This document shows, piece by piece, positions 50,932-59,875 of a DNA stretch of 64,000 bases (within the stretch, counting starts at the first letter, position 1; the number at the start of each line of letters is the position of its first letter). The notes beneath the pieces were generated by a model. The model ran no database searches. It was not told the origin of the DNA and saw only the letters and a list, made by a program, of their open reading frames with translations. Both the position numbers and the translations under genes were made by a program. The stretch lies in the NCBI GenBank assembly GCA_047936785.1, contig CP176394.1; one strand, written 5' to 3'. This DNA is from Acidaminobacterium chupaoyuni (GTDB lineage: Bacteria > Bacillota > Clostridia > Oscillospirales > Butyricicoccaceae).

Positions 50932-50940
50932 GATGCAAAA

Positions 50941-51573
50941 TTATTTTGTGCCGAAGATGCGGTCGCCCGCGTCGCCAAGGCCCGGAACGATGTATCCATG
51001 ATCGTTCAGTTTTTCATCCAATGCTGCGCAGTAGATGTTCACATCGGGGTGGTCGGCGGTGATGCGCGCAATGCCTTCGGGCGCTGCAATAATGTTCATC
51101 AGGCGGATGTTTTTCACGCCGTAACGCTTGATGAAGGTGATGGCGGCAGAAGCGGAACCGCCGGTGGCCAGCATCGGGTCAACCACGATCACTTCGCGTT
51201 CGCTGATATCGTTGGGCATCTTGCAATAATATTCCACAGGCTCTAAGGTTTCGGGGTCACGATATAAGCCGATATGGCCCACTTTCGCGGCAGGGATCAG
51301 GTTCAGCATGCCATCGACCATGCCGAGGCCTGCGCGAAGAATGGGAACAATGGCCAGCTTTTTGCCCGCCAGCACTTTTACCGTTGTCTTTTCGATAGGG
51401 GTTTCGATTTCAACCTCTTCCAAAGGCAGCTCTCGTGTGGCTTCAAAGCACATCAGCATGGCGATCTCGTTGACGATCTCGCGGAATTCTTTTACGCCGG
51501 TGTCTTTGTTGCGCAAAATGGATAACTTGTGCTGAATCAGCGGATGGTTCATGATATGGATCTTGTCGTTCAT
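50941..51573 (-). CDS. upp: Uracil phosphoribosyltransferase
   Basis: Upp salvages uracil to UMP with PRPP. The 210-aa protein has the PRPP-binding loop VVDPMLATGGSASAAI, IVPILRAGLGMVDGML and the terminal YIVPGLGDAGDRIFGT. Length and motifs are standard. It follows rpiB by 20 bases in the frequent rpiB-upp arrangement. Confidence 0.97.
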   Translation of the reverse strand: MNDKIHIMNHPLIQHKLSILRNKDTGVKEFREIVNEIAMLMCFEATRELPLEEVEIETPIEKTTVKVLAGKKLAIVPILRAGLGMVDGMLNLIPAAKVGHIGLYRDPETLEPVEYYCKMPNDISEREVIVVDPMLATGGSASAAITFIKRYGVKNIRLMNIIAAPEGIARITADHPDVNIYCAALDEKLNDHGYIVPGLGDAGDRIFGTK

Positions 51574-51593
51574 TGCTCTTTTCCCCTATCTTT

Positions 51594-52043
51594 TTAGCGA
51601 TTTTGTTCGTTTTCGATATCTGTGATCATGTCAAGGCGAATCTGATGACGGCCGCCTTCAAACTCTGTTTCGGCAAACAGCTGTGCGATCAGGCAAGCCA
51701 GGCCGGGGCCTGTTACGCGTTCGCCCATGCATAAGATGTTGGCATCGTTATGCATACGCACCGCTTTGGCGGTGAAGCAATCCGATACCACAGCGGCGCG
51801 GATGCCCTTCACTTTGTTTGCGGCGATCGACATACCCACGCCTGTGCCGCAGATCAAAATGCCGCGGTCGGCTCTTCCGCCGATCACTTCGGTGGTGACT
51901 TTTTTGGCAAACAAGGGATAATGGCAGGAAGCGGTGTCATAGGTTCCGCAATCTGTGATCTCATAACCCAGTTCTGTCAAATGGGCTTTCACCTGATCTT
52001 TCAAATGTAAGCCGGCATGGTCGCAACCCATTGCGATTTTCAT
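51594..52043 (-). CDS. rpiB: Ribose-5-phosphate isomerase B
   Basis: A 149-aa RpiB/LacAB-type sugar-phosphate isomerase interconverting ribose 5-phosphate and ribulose 5-phosphate. It has MGCDHAGLHLKDQ, the active-site Cys in ILICGTGVGMSIAANK and the conserved MHNDANILCMGERV. Its start overlaps tsaB by four bases. Confidence 0.95.
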   Translation of the reverse strand: MKIAMGCDHAGLHLKDQVKAHLTELGYEITDCGTYDTASCHYPLFAKKVTTEVIGGRADRGILICGTGVGMSIAANKVKGIRAAVVSDCFTAKAVRMHNDANILCMGERVTGPGLACLIAQLFAETEFEGGRHQIRLDMITDIENEQNR

Positions 52044-52735
52044 TTTATCAATCCTTTCTGTTTCATTTGTTCTGCTTGGGATAAACGCAAATAAGAAGGT
52101 GTCAACTCATTTGCAGAAATCAACTTGTTCTCCTTGGCCAGCAGATCGGCGCAGAGCGCCACCGCTCTGGCGTTTTGCCGGCATCCGCTGTCGCTCACTT
52201 TCAAGCCTTCTTTTTTTTCGCAGAAAGTCAGAAAATCCTCCGCGCCGTCTCCACAAAGAGTGACCGGCGTTTTGAAGCCCGAAAGCTTTTCCAAAATCTC
52301 CGCGGCCGATTCCACCGCATCTTCGAAAATCGTTTTCAGCGTGCCGTTTTTGTTTTCATATATTGCATAGAAGAATTCATCCGCGCGGGCTTTTACAACC
52401 GCGCAAAGCGTTCCCTCGTGATCGATGGCGGAATATGCCGCCGCTTTCAGGGTGGAAACCCCGGCGCAGGGCTTTTGAAGCGCCCAGGCATACCCCTTGA
52501 TGGCGGCGATGCCGATGCGCACGCCTGTAAAGGAACCCGGCCCTACAGCCGCTGCAAATACATCGATTTCGCTCATTTTGATTTGTTTATCTTTCAACAT
52601 TTGCTCCACAAGGGGCAAAATGGTTTTGCTGTGGTTCATCTGTGAATCTTTTTCACATTCCGCCAGAATAGCGCCATCGCGGCAGAGCGCCGCAGAGGCG
52701 ATGCGTGAAGTGGTATCTAAAGCAAGGATCAGCAT
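52040..52735 (-). CDS. tsaB: tRNA threonylcarbamoyladenosine biosynthesis protein TsaB
   Basis: A 231-aa ASKHA-fold partner of TsaD in t6A37 synthesis. It has LILALDTTSRIASAAL, AVGPGSFTGVRIGIAAIKG and a short C-terminus. It overlaps tsaE by seven bases and rpiB by four, so the start is set at 52735. The usual rimI and tsaD neighbours are absent within the window. Confidence 0.94.
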   Translation of the reverse strand: MLILALDTTSRIASAALCRDGAILAECEKDSQMNHSKTILPLVEQMLKDKQIKMSEIDVFAAAVGPGSFTGVRIGIAAIKGYAWALQKPCAGVSTLKAAAYSAIDHEGTLCAVVKARADEFFYAIYENKNGTLKTIFEDAVESAAEILEKLSGFKTPVTLCGDGAEDFLTFCEKKEGLKVSDSGCRQNARAVALCADLLAKENKLISANELTPSYLRLSQAEQMKQKGLIK

Positions 52736-53193
52736 GATTCCGGGTTTCCTTCCTCTTTTGAGCAAACCGTGATGCAGCGCATCTCATCGCCCAATTTTTC
52801 GATTTGAATATACAGCGTATCCTTCGGCAGGGCTTCAAGGATATTTTCGCTCCATTCCACAAAGCATAACGCGCCCGAAGCGAGATAATCTTCCCAGCCG
52901 ATATCATAAAGCGCGTCGGCATCCGTGATGCGATACATATCGAAATGGCAGACGCGCCGCGGGCCGCGATATTCGTTGACAATGGCATAAGTGGGGCTGG
53001 AAGCGGCATCAATGCAGCCGAGGCCCCGGGCGGCGCCGCGAACCAAGGCGGTCTTCCCCGCCCCCAGATCGCCCATCAGCGCAAACACGGTTTTGTTTTC
53101 GCCATAGCGCAGCGCAAGCTCCCCGCCATACTGTTCCGTTTCTTCGGGGGAACCGGTAATTCTTTTTTCAATCACTTTCAATTCGATATTCAC
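52729..53193 (-). CDS. tsaE: tRNA threonylcarbamoyladenosine biosynthesis ATPase TsaE
   Basis: A 154-aa P-loop ATPase that powers the TsaB-TsaD complex. It has Walker A GDLGAGKTALV, YAIVNEYRGPRRVCHFDMYR and WSENI. It precedes tsaB and lies 24 bases downstream of the acetamidase-like gene. Confidence 0.95.
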   Translation of the reverse strand: MNIELKVIEKRITGSPEETEQYGGELALRYGENKTVFALMGDLGAGKTALVRGAARGLGCIDAASSPTYAIVNEYRGPRRVCHFDMYRITDADALYDIGWEDYLASGALCFVEWSENILEALPKDTLYIQIEKLGDEMRCITVCSKEEGNPESC

Positions 53194-53216
53194 TTTCTAT
53201 TATCCATTCTAACTTG

Positions 53217-54104
53217 TTATAACCGAAAATCTTCTTTGGCAAGCCCTCTTTTCAGCTCCATAATGCAGCCCTTTCGCGGGTTGACCACCTGGCTGATCCT
53301 TAAATTGCCCGCCAATGATAAAAGCATGCCGCTTTGGGCATCATTCAAGGGGGAGTGAGCCTGCAAAAACCGATGCATTTTTTGCGCGGCAATTTTGCCG
53401 GCCTCATCCAAAGTTTCGGCGGCGCCTGTTGTCAAATAAGCATCTTTTGTAAGGATGAACGGTGTTGGAAGATCCCCGCGCCCTTTCAGCACTTCGGCTT
53501 TCAAGGTGACAAATCCGTTCATTTCCAATGCGCAAACCACGGTTTCACCGTCGCCCTGAACGGCGTGAAGATCGCCAACCGAAAGCAAAGCACCCTTTTC
53601 AAAAACTGGAAGAACCAAAACGGCGCCTTCGCCCAGATCGCGGATATCCATATTGCCGCCATGTTCACCCGGCCATGTGGTGGGCAGTTTTTCGGGCGAG
53701 GCGGTTCCAATGACGCCGATCATCGGCTTGATAGGGATTCTGATGCCATGGTCGAAACAGATCTCGCCGTTTTCAATATGAAACCTGCGGCAGTGACAGC
53801 CTTCGATTTCATAGATCCCTGCGCCGGTTCTCGCGCACATGCTGCCTTCTAAAGCAATCTCGATCTTTTCAATGGTAATTTTCAATAAATCGCCCGGCTG
53901 TGCTTCTTCGATATAAAGCGGGCCTGTGGCGGGGTTATTTCGCCGCATATCCATTTTTTCATAAGGGAAACCGTCATACGCCAATTGTTCGCCGTAGCAA
54001 TCACTGCATTCAAAGCGCACGCTTTCGCCGCTGCGGATAAACGCAGCAGGTTCCCGGCCGGGCAAAAACGCAAGCTGCGCGTTTTCTTTCGGAATCGTTT
54101 GCAT
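53217..54104 (-). CDS. Acetamidase/formamidase family protein
   Basis: A 295-aa member of the acetamidase/formamidase (FmdA/AmdA) family, which hydrolyses short amides to ammonia and acid. Recognisable are ATGPLYIEEAQPGDLLKITI, IGVIGTA, TTWPGEHGGNMD and SVGDLHAVQGDGE. Substrate specificity is not readable. GGGG precedes ATG 54104 by seven bases. Two TATAAT-like boxes lie at 54140-54165 on the minus strand, without clear -35 elements. Confidence 0.9.
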   Translation of the reverse strand: MQTIPKENAQLAFLPGREPAAFIRSGESVRFECSDCYGEQLAYDGFPYEKMDMRRNNPATGPLYIEEAQPGDLLKITIEKIEIALEGSMCARTGAGIYEIEGCHCRRFHIENGEICFDHGIRIPIKPMIGVIGTASPEKLPTTWPGEHGGNMDIRDLGEGAVLVLPVFEKGALLSVGDLHAVQGDGETVVCALEMNGFVTLKAEVLKGRGDLPTPFILTKDAYLTTGAAETLDEAGKIAAQKMHRFLQAHSPLNDAQSGMLLSLAGNLRISQVVNPRKGCIMELKRGLAKEDFRL

Positions 54105-54215
54105 GGCATCGCCCCTTTTCAAAATGTTTTCATAGAAAATCCATTATATTAGCGCATATCATTATAACACTTACGACCTTCCAATAAAAGAATAATGTTA
54201 AAAAATATTCATGCG

Positions 54216-54245
54216 TTGAACAACCATCGCAATATATGTTATACT
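54216..54245 (+). promoter_or_regulatory. Promoter of the SEDS gene
   Basis: TTGAAC (54216-54221), an 18-bp spacer and TATACT (54240-54245) preceded by an extended TGT, about 75 bases before the start at 54322. Confidence 0.65.
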
Positions 54246-54321
54246 GTCTTGGTAGAATGAACTTTTATCGATTGTCAGATCTGCATCATCGGCATGGTGC
54301 GTGCGAAAAGGATCGTCTTTT

Positions 54322-55452
54322 ATGAAAAACTTTTTTGCCTCTTTACGCGGCTATTTGAAACAAACCGATTTAACCCTTTTATTTCTTGCACTGATCACTT
54401 CTTTTTTGGGGCTGGTCTTTATTTACAGCGCCACAAGAAGCTATGACACTTCAAAATTCATCATCGTGCAGGGCGGCGCTATTTTCATTGGCATTTTCGC
54501 CTTTATTATGGCTTCACTGATCGATTTTGAAAACATCAGCAGGTTCTGGAAAGTGTTTTTTGTTTTTAACCTGCTTTTTCTCGCTTCTGTTTTTGTTTTG
54601 GGCGAAGAAGGCGGAACGGGCAACCGAAGCTGGATCCGCTTTGCGGGCATCGGCATCCAACCAGCCGAATTTGGCAAACTGATTTTCATTTTCACTCTTT
54701 CAAGTCATATCAACCAGTTGAAAGAGCGCATCAATTCGATTTGGTCAGTGATCCAGCTCTGCCTTCACGGGCTGATCACCACCGCATTCGTTTATCTGTT
54801 TTCAAAAGATCTTGGGATGGCCGTTTCTTACCTTTTCATTTTTGCTGCGATGATTTTTGTGAGCGGCATCAGCCTCAAATGGATCTTTGCGTTTTTGGGC
54901 GTCGGTGCCGCCGGTTCTCCCCTTGTCTGGAAATTCCTCAGCAAGAACCAAAAAGACAGGATCCTTGTGATCCTCGATCCTTCCATCAACCCCGCCCGCT
55001 ATTATCAAACCGCCCAAAGCAAGCTGGCTTTAGGCGCGGGGCAGCTTTATGGCAGCGGCTTTTTACAGGGCCGCCAGACACAGTTCAACAAACTGCCCGC
55101 CAAACACACCGATTCTATTTTTTCTGTGATCGGTGAAGAATTCGGGTTTATCGGCTGCTGCGTCATCATGGTTTTGCTGGCGCTTATCATCCTTCGCATC
55201 TTCCGCGATTCCACCAAAGCGGGTTCAAACTTTGGCTTTTTGATGTGCGTGGGCATCGGCAGTATGTTTATGGTGCAGACCATTATCAACATCGGGCTCT
55301 GTGTGGGGCTTTTGCCTGTTATCGGCCTGACTTTGCCGTTTTTAAGCTACGGCGGCTCTTCGATCGTGACCATGTTTCTTGCCATTGGCGTCGTCGCAAG
55401 TTTTGTGATGCGGCAAAGGCCTTCGTGGCTGCGTTCCGGAGGGAACGAATAA
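54322..55452 (+). CDS. SEDS peptidoglycan polymerase (FtsW/RodA/SpoVE family)
   Basis: A 376-aa polytopic protein with ten predicted helices and SEDS signatures: RSWIRFAGIGIQPAEFGKL, DLGMAVSYLFIFAAM, LGAGQLYGSG with QTQFNKLPAKHTDSIF, and the terminal GLTLPFLSYGGSSIV. SEDS proteins polymerise glycan strands with a class B PBP. The sequence fits RodA best (short N-terminus), but FtsW or SpoVE cannot be excluded, and no PBP gene is adjacent. AAGGA supports ATG 54322. Confidence 0.9.
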   Translation: MKNFFASLRGYLKQTDLTLLFLALITSFLGLVFIYSATRSYDTSKFIIVQGGAIFIGIFAFIMASLIDFENISRFWKVFFVFNLLFLASVFVLGEEGGTGNRSWIRFAGIGIQPAEFGKLIFIFTLSSHINQLKERINSIWSVIQLCLHGLITTAFVYLFSKDLGMAVSYLFIFAAMIFVSGISLKWIFAFLGVGAAGSPLVWKFLSKNQKDRILVILDPSINPARYYQTAQSKLALGAGQLYGSGFLQGRQTQFNKLPAKHTDSIFSVIGEEFGFIGCCVIMVLLALIILRIFRDSTKAGSNFGFLMCVGIGSMFMVQTIINIGLCVGLLPVIGLTLPFLSYGGSSIVTMFLAIGVVASFVMRQRPSWLRSGGNE

Positions 55453-55475
55453 ACTTCGCGTTCTGAAGAAAGCAG

Positions 55476-55518
55476 CAGCCTCCTTGGTTCTTGATAGAAC
55501 CAAGGAGGCTGTTTTTGT
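55476..55518 (+). terminator. Terminator of the SEDS gene
   Basis: CAGCCTCCTTGGTTC and GAACCAAGGAGGCTG form a 15-bp stem with a short loop and TTTTTG tail; the reverse side may also end the convergent Cthe_2159-domain gene. Confidence 0.9.
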
Positions 55519-55542
55519 TTGCATCGGTGCTTTGTTTCTCGA

Positions 55543-57609
55543 TCAGGGCTGCTGCGTTGTGCCGCTGCCCGAAGAGGAAGATGACGCGCCGTTTTGCGTG
55601 GCTTTGCTGGTGGCGTCATTTCCATTGCTGCCGTTTCTGTCGGGCGGTGTCATTCCGTTTTTTCCGCCCATGTTTCCGCCGCCCATTCCGCCGTGGCCGC
55701 CCATGGGGCCTGCCAGTTCTGTTTTTTCACCGTTTTGCGAAAGGGTATTGACGGTATCTGCCAAAGTGATCTGTGAAAGCGTTTCACCGCCTGTCAAAGT
55801 TCCCGTTGTTGAGATGGAATGTTCTTTTTCCGTTTCGGAAACCGTTCCGCCTTTAGAAAGTGTATAAGCGATGTTTTTCTCTAAAGTGGGCGCCGAGATC
55901 ACCGCTGTCTGATAGGTTTTTGCGGGCTGATAAGAGAGAAGGATATTCCCTTTTTCATCCGTCAGAGTGATGCGGGAATCTTGCTGCTGATCGTAGCTGA
56001 TGAGCACGGCAGTCTGTTTGGATGTGTCGCTCACATTCTGTGCCATCCCGCTGCTGCCCACAGCGACAAGAATGCCGCCATCCACAACGCAGGTGCTGTC
56101 ATAATCCAGCGCGCCGTTGCCCGAATTTTCGGGGCCGTCAACGATCACTGTGCCGCCTGTCATCGCAATCGACCCGTTTGAATCAAGGCCATCCCCTGCC
56201 GCGTTCACATAAAGTTCGCCGCCGCTGATGGAAATCGAATGGCTGCCGCTCTGGCTGAACTGATCTGTCGCCATCTGCCCACTTTGGCCGGAACCGTCAT
56301 TACCGCCCGCTGCGTTTACGCCGTCATCCGAAGCGTTCACGGTAACCTTGCCGCCTGCGACATAGATTTCAGAACCTTCCAGTCCTTCATAGCTGCCTGC
56401 AATTTCAATTGTTCCGTCATTGATCTGTAAAACATCATCTGCGTGAAGCCCATCATCACCGGTGTTGATGGTGCTGGTTCCTCCATTATAAAAGAGATTG
56501 CCGTTAGAATGAAAAGCGTCATCCGCGCAATCAAATATAAAGGTTCCACCATTTACAGCGATTTGTGTACCAGCCTTCATGCCTTTATAACTGGCTGTAT
56601 CTTCTGTGGATGCGGTGCTGCTGTTTTCTGCTCCCGCGGCCTTATCTGTTGGCGCGTTGTTTCCCGAAGGAGGGGTGGGAGGCGTGCCGTTTTGAGAAAA
56701 ATCAGGCGCGTCGCCGCTGGTTTTCTGAACGCTGGCGGCGCCATCGCCGGTGTGGAGTTCTCCTTCTCCGCCGTTTACTTCCAATAATGTTTCTGCCTGA
56801 ATCGCATCGTTACCGGCCTGGATCTGATAGGTTCCGCCATCGATAGCCACCCAGCCTTTCGTGCTGTCTGTGTCGTTGCTGCTTTGGATTCCGTCGCCTT
56901 TTGCCATAATGTTAAAAGTTCCCTCTTTGATGGCTACGGAATCTTTTCCGCGCAGGCCGTCATTTGCCGCGGTGATGGTATAATCGCCGCCGGTGACCAC
57001 CAGAGAATCTTTAGAGGCAATGGCGTTTTTATAATTTGCGGTCACGGCAAGAGTTCCTTCGCCATTCAAAGACAGATCATCTTTGCTGAAAATAGCTGCC
57101 GAAGGTTCATCTTCTTCGGCTGCAAACTGATACTCTGCGCCATCTGTAACCGTGTTTGTACTGTCTTTGCCAAGAGTAATGACCACTTTATCCGATTGCT
57201 GCGCATAGATCGCAGAGCCGGAAGGATTGGTAAGCGTCAGACCATCCAGCACAAGATGCACAAGGCTGTCTTTTGAAGCGTTGACCAATATCTGCCCTTC
57301 CCATGTGCCGCGGAAGACATAGGTGCCTTTTTCGGAAACAGTGACGATCTGGTTCTTCACCGAAGCGCCGCTGCCTTTGATCTCTGCCTGACCGCCCGAA
57401 AAGGTAATGACTGTGGCATTTTCTTCCGACCAGGATGTATCCAAATCTTCTTCCTGATAGCGGTCTTCCTCTATGCTGAGCTGCGTAATGGCTGTTTCGC
57501 TGCTTTTCGTTTGTGAAGTGCCTTCTGCCGTGTTCTGGTTCGAACACCCGAACAGCAGCACCGCGGATAAAAGAAGACATACCGCGCCTTTTGTTTTTTG
57601 AAGCTTCAA
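55543..57609 (-). CDS. Cthe_2159 (carbohydrate-binding DUF4353) lipoprotein
   Basis: A 688-aa surface lipoprotein: signal peptide with lipobox LLFGC, a beta-helical Cthe_2159-type region (EKGTYVFRGTWEGQILV, HLVLDGLTLTNPSGSAIYAQ, AIASKDSLVVTGGDYTITAA, repeated GDGxxSN units) and a low-complexity Gly/Asn/Ser/Met-rich C-terminus (GGHGGMGGGNMGG). The prototype binds cellulose and acidic polysaccharides. The start is TTG 57609, eight bases after GGAG. It is the third gene of the VTC-DUF4956 operon. Confidence 0.88.
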   Translation of the reverse strand: MKLQKTKGAVCLLLSAVLLFGCSNQNTAEGTSQTKSSETAITQLSIEEDRYQEEDLDTSWSEENATVITFSGGQAEIKGSGASVKNQIVTVSEKGTYVFRGTWEGQILVNASKDSLVHLVLDGLTLTNPSGSAIYAQQSDKVVITLGKDSTNTVTDGAEYQFAAEEDEPSAAIFSKDDLSLNGEGTLAVTANYKNAIASKDSLVVTGGDYTITAANDGLRGKDSVAIKEGTFNIMAKGDGIQSSNDTDSTKGWVAIDGGTYQIQAGNDAIQAETLLEVNGGEGELHTGDGAASVQKTSGDAPDFSQNGTPPTPPSGNNAPTDKAAGAENSSTASTEDTASYKGMKAGTQIAVNGGTFIFDCADDAFHSNGNLFYNGGTSTINTGDDGLHADDVLQINDGTIEIAGSYEGLEGSEIYVAGGKVTVNASDDGVNAAGGNDGSGQSGQMATDQFSQSGSHSISISGGELYVNAAGDGLDSNGSIAMTGGTVIVDGPENSGNGALDYDSTCVVDGGILVAVGSSGMAQNVSDTSKQTAVLISYDQQQDSRITLTDEKGNILLSYQPAKTYQTAVISAPTLEKNIAYTLSKGGTVSETEKEHSISTTGTLTGGETLSQITLADTVNTLSQNGEKTELAGPMGGHGGMGGGNMGGKNGMTPPDRNGSNGNDATSKATQNGASSSSSGSGTTQQP

Positions 57610-57631
57610 AAAAATCACTCCTATCTACCTT

Positions 57632-58318
57632 CTATAATTCATCGTGCCCCGTTGCAACACGGCCGCAAACCACATTCAGGTTGCCGTTTCTGCAGCGGAT
57701 CGCATCCAAAAACTCTTTTTTGATCTGTGTGCCTTTTAAGCGGATGTCATATTGCAGCTCGTAAAGGCTGCCCATATTGGTGGTTCTCACTTTTGTCAGT
57801 TCCGCCTGATTGGTATATTTTTCAAAAATATCATCGAACAGGCCTTCATAATCCAAATTTTCCGGAATCGTGATTTTCAGCTGTTTTTCGGTTTCTTTTC
57901 TTTCACCAAACGAAGAAAGGCTCAATAAAAGCATCATGCCGCCGATGAGCAAAAGGAAGAAAACGGCGAAACCGATATATCCCATGCCCGTTGCAAGGCC
58001 GATCGCCATGGCGAAAAAAATGCTGCCGATTTCCCTTGCTGTGCCCGGCACAGATCTGAACCTCACAAGGCTGAAAGCGCCGGCAACCGCTACGCCTGCC
58101 CCAAGATTGCCGTTGACCAGCATAATCACGATTTGAACCATCGCCGGCAGCAGCGCCAAAGTTACCACAAAGCTTTTGCTGTAAACATTGCGATACATAT
58201 AAATGCAGGCACATAAAATGCCTAACAGCAGCGAGGCCGCCGTGCAGATCATAAAGCCCCCGAAATTGAGCCCCGACTGTGTAATGCTTCCCATCATTGA
58301 ACTAAGCACAAATCTCAC
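57632..58318 (-). CDS. DUF4956 domain-containing membrane protein
   Basis: A 228-aa protein with four N-terminal helices (to about residue 135) and the DUF4956 signature NGNLGAGVAVAGAFSLVRFRSVPGT (in two pieces), then a cytoplasmic domain. The family travels with VTC-type polyphosphate polymerases and CotH or Cthe_2159 proteins. Its function is unknown. It overlaps the VTC gene by 17 bases. Confidence 0.9.
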   Translation of the reverse strand: MRFVLSSMMGSITQSGLNFGGFMICTAASLLLGILCACIYMYRNVYSKSFVVTLALLPAMVQIVIMLVNGNLGAGVAVAGAFSLVRFRSVPGTAREIGSIFFAMAIGLATGMGYIGFAVFFLLLIGGMMLLLSLSSFGERKETEKQLKITIPENLDYEGLFDDIFEKYTNQAELTKVRTTNMGSLYELQYDIRLKGTQIKKEFLDAIRCRNGNLNVVCGRVATGHDEL

Positions 58319-59024
58319 CCTTTCCCCTCATATCACTCATCAAGTGTTCGCTGTAACAGGCCCCATATTTTGAAAAGGAAGCCATTTCCGCGTGGCATTG
58401 CTCTAAAACGCGGCACATCCAAAGCGGAATCGCATCATGGATCTTCAGTTCCATCAAATAGATCCCTTCGGGCAAGATTCTCTGGCCCCAATCCCCTTTT
58501 TTCAGATCCAGCTCTTCGCCTCTCCAGCGGATGTTTTTATCAAAAGTCAGCCTAAAATCCGGGTCATTCTGATCAAAATAGGCCGTTCTGTCATATCCGA
58601 TGAATGCTTTTGCCTCTATATCGCGGTTCCTCAAAAACCAGCTGATCTCTTTTTGGATCTGCGTCTGATCGAAAAAGCTTTCCGGCTTTTTGAGAAACCG
58701 TTCTGCTTCGTTCAGCGGCATGGGTTCTCTGCGCTTATAAACCACACCGTCATATTTTTTCTTCAGTTCCACAAATACTCTTGTTTGCTCTTGAGGAATT
58801 CCATAGCTGCGCAGCCGTAATTTTTCTTTATAAACAGGTTTTTCCAAAGAAGCGCGAATAATATCAAAACGGTCGGTGTCATAATACAGGTTACAAATAG
58901 TATGAAGCCCGTAAGAATCCTGCTGCATTTTGTTTTTCAATAAATTCAGCATCTGACGATATCCCGTTTCCGTCAGGAAATATTTTTTCTCATAGCGCTT
59001 GAAAACTTGCTGATACTCTGCCAT
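58302..59024 (-). CDS. VTC-domain polyphosphate polymerase-like protein
   Basis: A 240-aa protein with a VTC tunnel domain: FKRYEKKYFLTETGYRQ at the start, the basic ligand residues of YKEKLRLRSYG, VFVELKKKYDGVVYKRR, and YDRTAYFDQNDPDFRLTFD near the end. In eukaryotes Vtc4 makes polyphosphate from ATP; bacterial single-domain forms are less studied. AGGAGG lies six bases before ATG 59024. It starts an operon of three genes divergent from a two-component system. Confidence 0.9.
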   Translation of the reverse strand: MAEYQQVFKRYEKKYFLTETGYRQMLNLLKNKMQQDSYGLHTICNLYYDTDRFDIIRASLEKPVYKEKLRLRSYGIPQEQTRVFVELKKKYDGVVYKRREPMPLNEAERFLKKPESFFDQTQIQKEISWFLRNRDIEAKAFIGYDRTAYFDQNDPDFRLTFDKNIRWRGEELDLKKGDWGQRILPEGIYLMELKIHDAIPLWMCRVLEQCHAEMASFSKYGACYSEHLMSDMRGKGEICA

Positions 59025-59200
59025 AAAATTTCCTCCTTTGTTTTTCAACAACCACATCATAACGGATGCCGCTGAAATTAATCTGAAAAAAACTTTTCAG
59101 TTTATTTTCAGTGAAAAAATATACTATATTTATAACGACAGCATCAGACAAAATATGATATGATGAAAATATCGATTTGGTAAACGATCGGAGGAACGCT

Positions 59201-59875
59201 ATGAGAATATTGATTGTGGAAGATGAAGTGCATCTGGCCGAAGCGCTTGGGCAGATCATGGAGCAGGAAAAATATTCGGTGGACATGGTGTATGACGGTG
59301 AAGACGGTTTGGAATATGCGCGTTCGGGCTATTACGATGTGATCGTTTTGGATGTGATGCTCCCCAAAAGGAACGGCTTTGATGTGGTTCGCCAGCTGCG
59401 CCGCGAAAATATCGCGACCCCGGTCATTCTTTTGACAGCGCGGGATGAGATCAGCGATAAAGTATCGGGGCTGGATTGCGGCGCCGACGATTATATGACG
59501 AAACCTTTCGCGCCGGAAGAATTGCTGGCCCGCGTTCGCGCCCTTGCCCGCCGTCAGGGCGATGTCGTGCTGGAAGAACTCTCTTTTCACGATCTTGTTT
59601 TGAATTTATCCACCTATACCCTGCAATGCGGCGCAAAATCGGTGCATCTCGGCTTTAAAGAATTCGAGGTTCTGCGCATCCTTCTTTCCAGCCACGCGGC
59701 CATTACCCCCAAAGAAGATCTGATCACCAAGGTTTGGGGGTTTGAATCGGAAGCCGAAGATAATAATGTTGAAGCATATATCTCCTTTTTGCGCAAAAAA
59801 ATGATGTATTTGGGCTCTCATGTTGAAATTCACACCATTCGAAAAGTCGGCTATCGCCTGGAGGTAACCCCATGA
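59201..59875 (+). CDS. OmpR-family response regulator (divergent from the VTC operon)
   Basis: A 224-aa regulator: MRILIVEDEVHLAEALGQIM, phosphoacceptor in VIVLDVMLPKRNG, MTKPF, and a winged helix with LGFKEFEVLRILLSSHAAIT and VWGFESEAEDNNVEAYISFL. GGAGG lies six bases before the ATG. It overlaps its kinase by four bases. Its position facing the VTC-DUF4956-Cthe_2159 operon suggests that it regulates that operon (inference). Confidence 0.92.
   Translation: MRILIVEDEVHLAEALGQIMEQEKYSVDMVYDGEDGLEYARSGYYDVIVLDVMLPKRNGFDVVRQLRRENIATPVILLTARDEISDKVSGLDCGADDYMTKPFAPEELLARVRALARRQGDVVLEELSFHDLVLNLSTYTLQCGAKSVHLGFKEFEVLRILLSSHAAITPKEDLITKVWGFESEAEDNNVEAYISFLRKKMMYLGSHVEIHTIRKVGYRLEVTP

Noticed and set aside
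54300..54321. GTG 54301 as start of the SEDS gene
   Set aside because: ATG 54322 has AAGGA at suitable distance and matches the short cytoplasmic N-terminus of the family.
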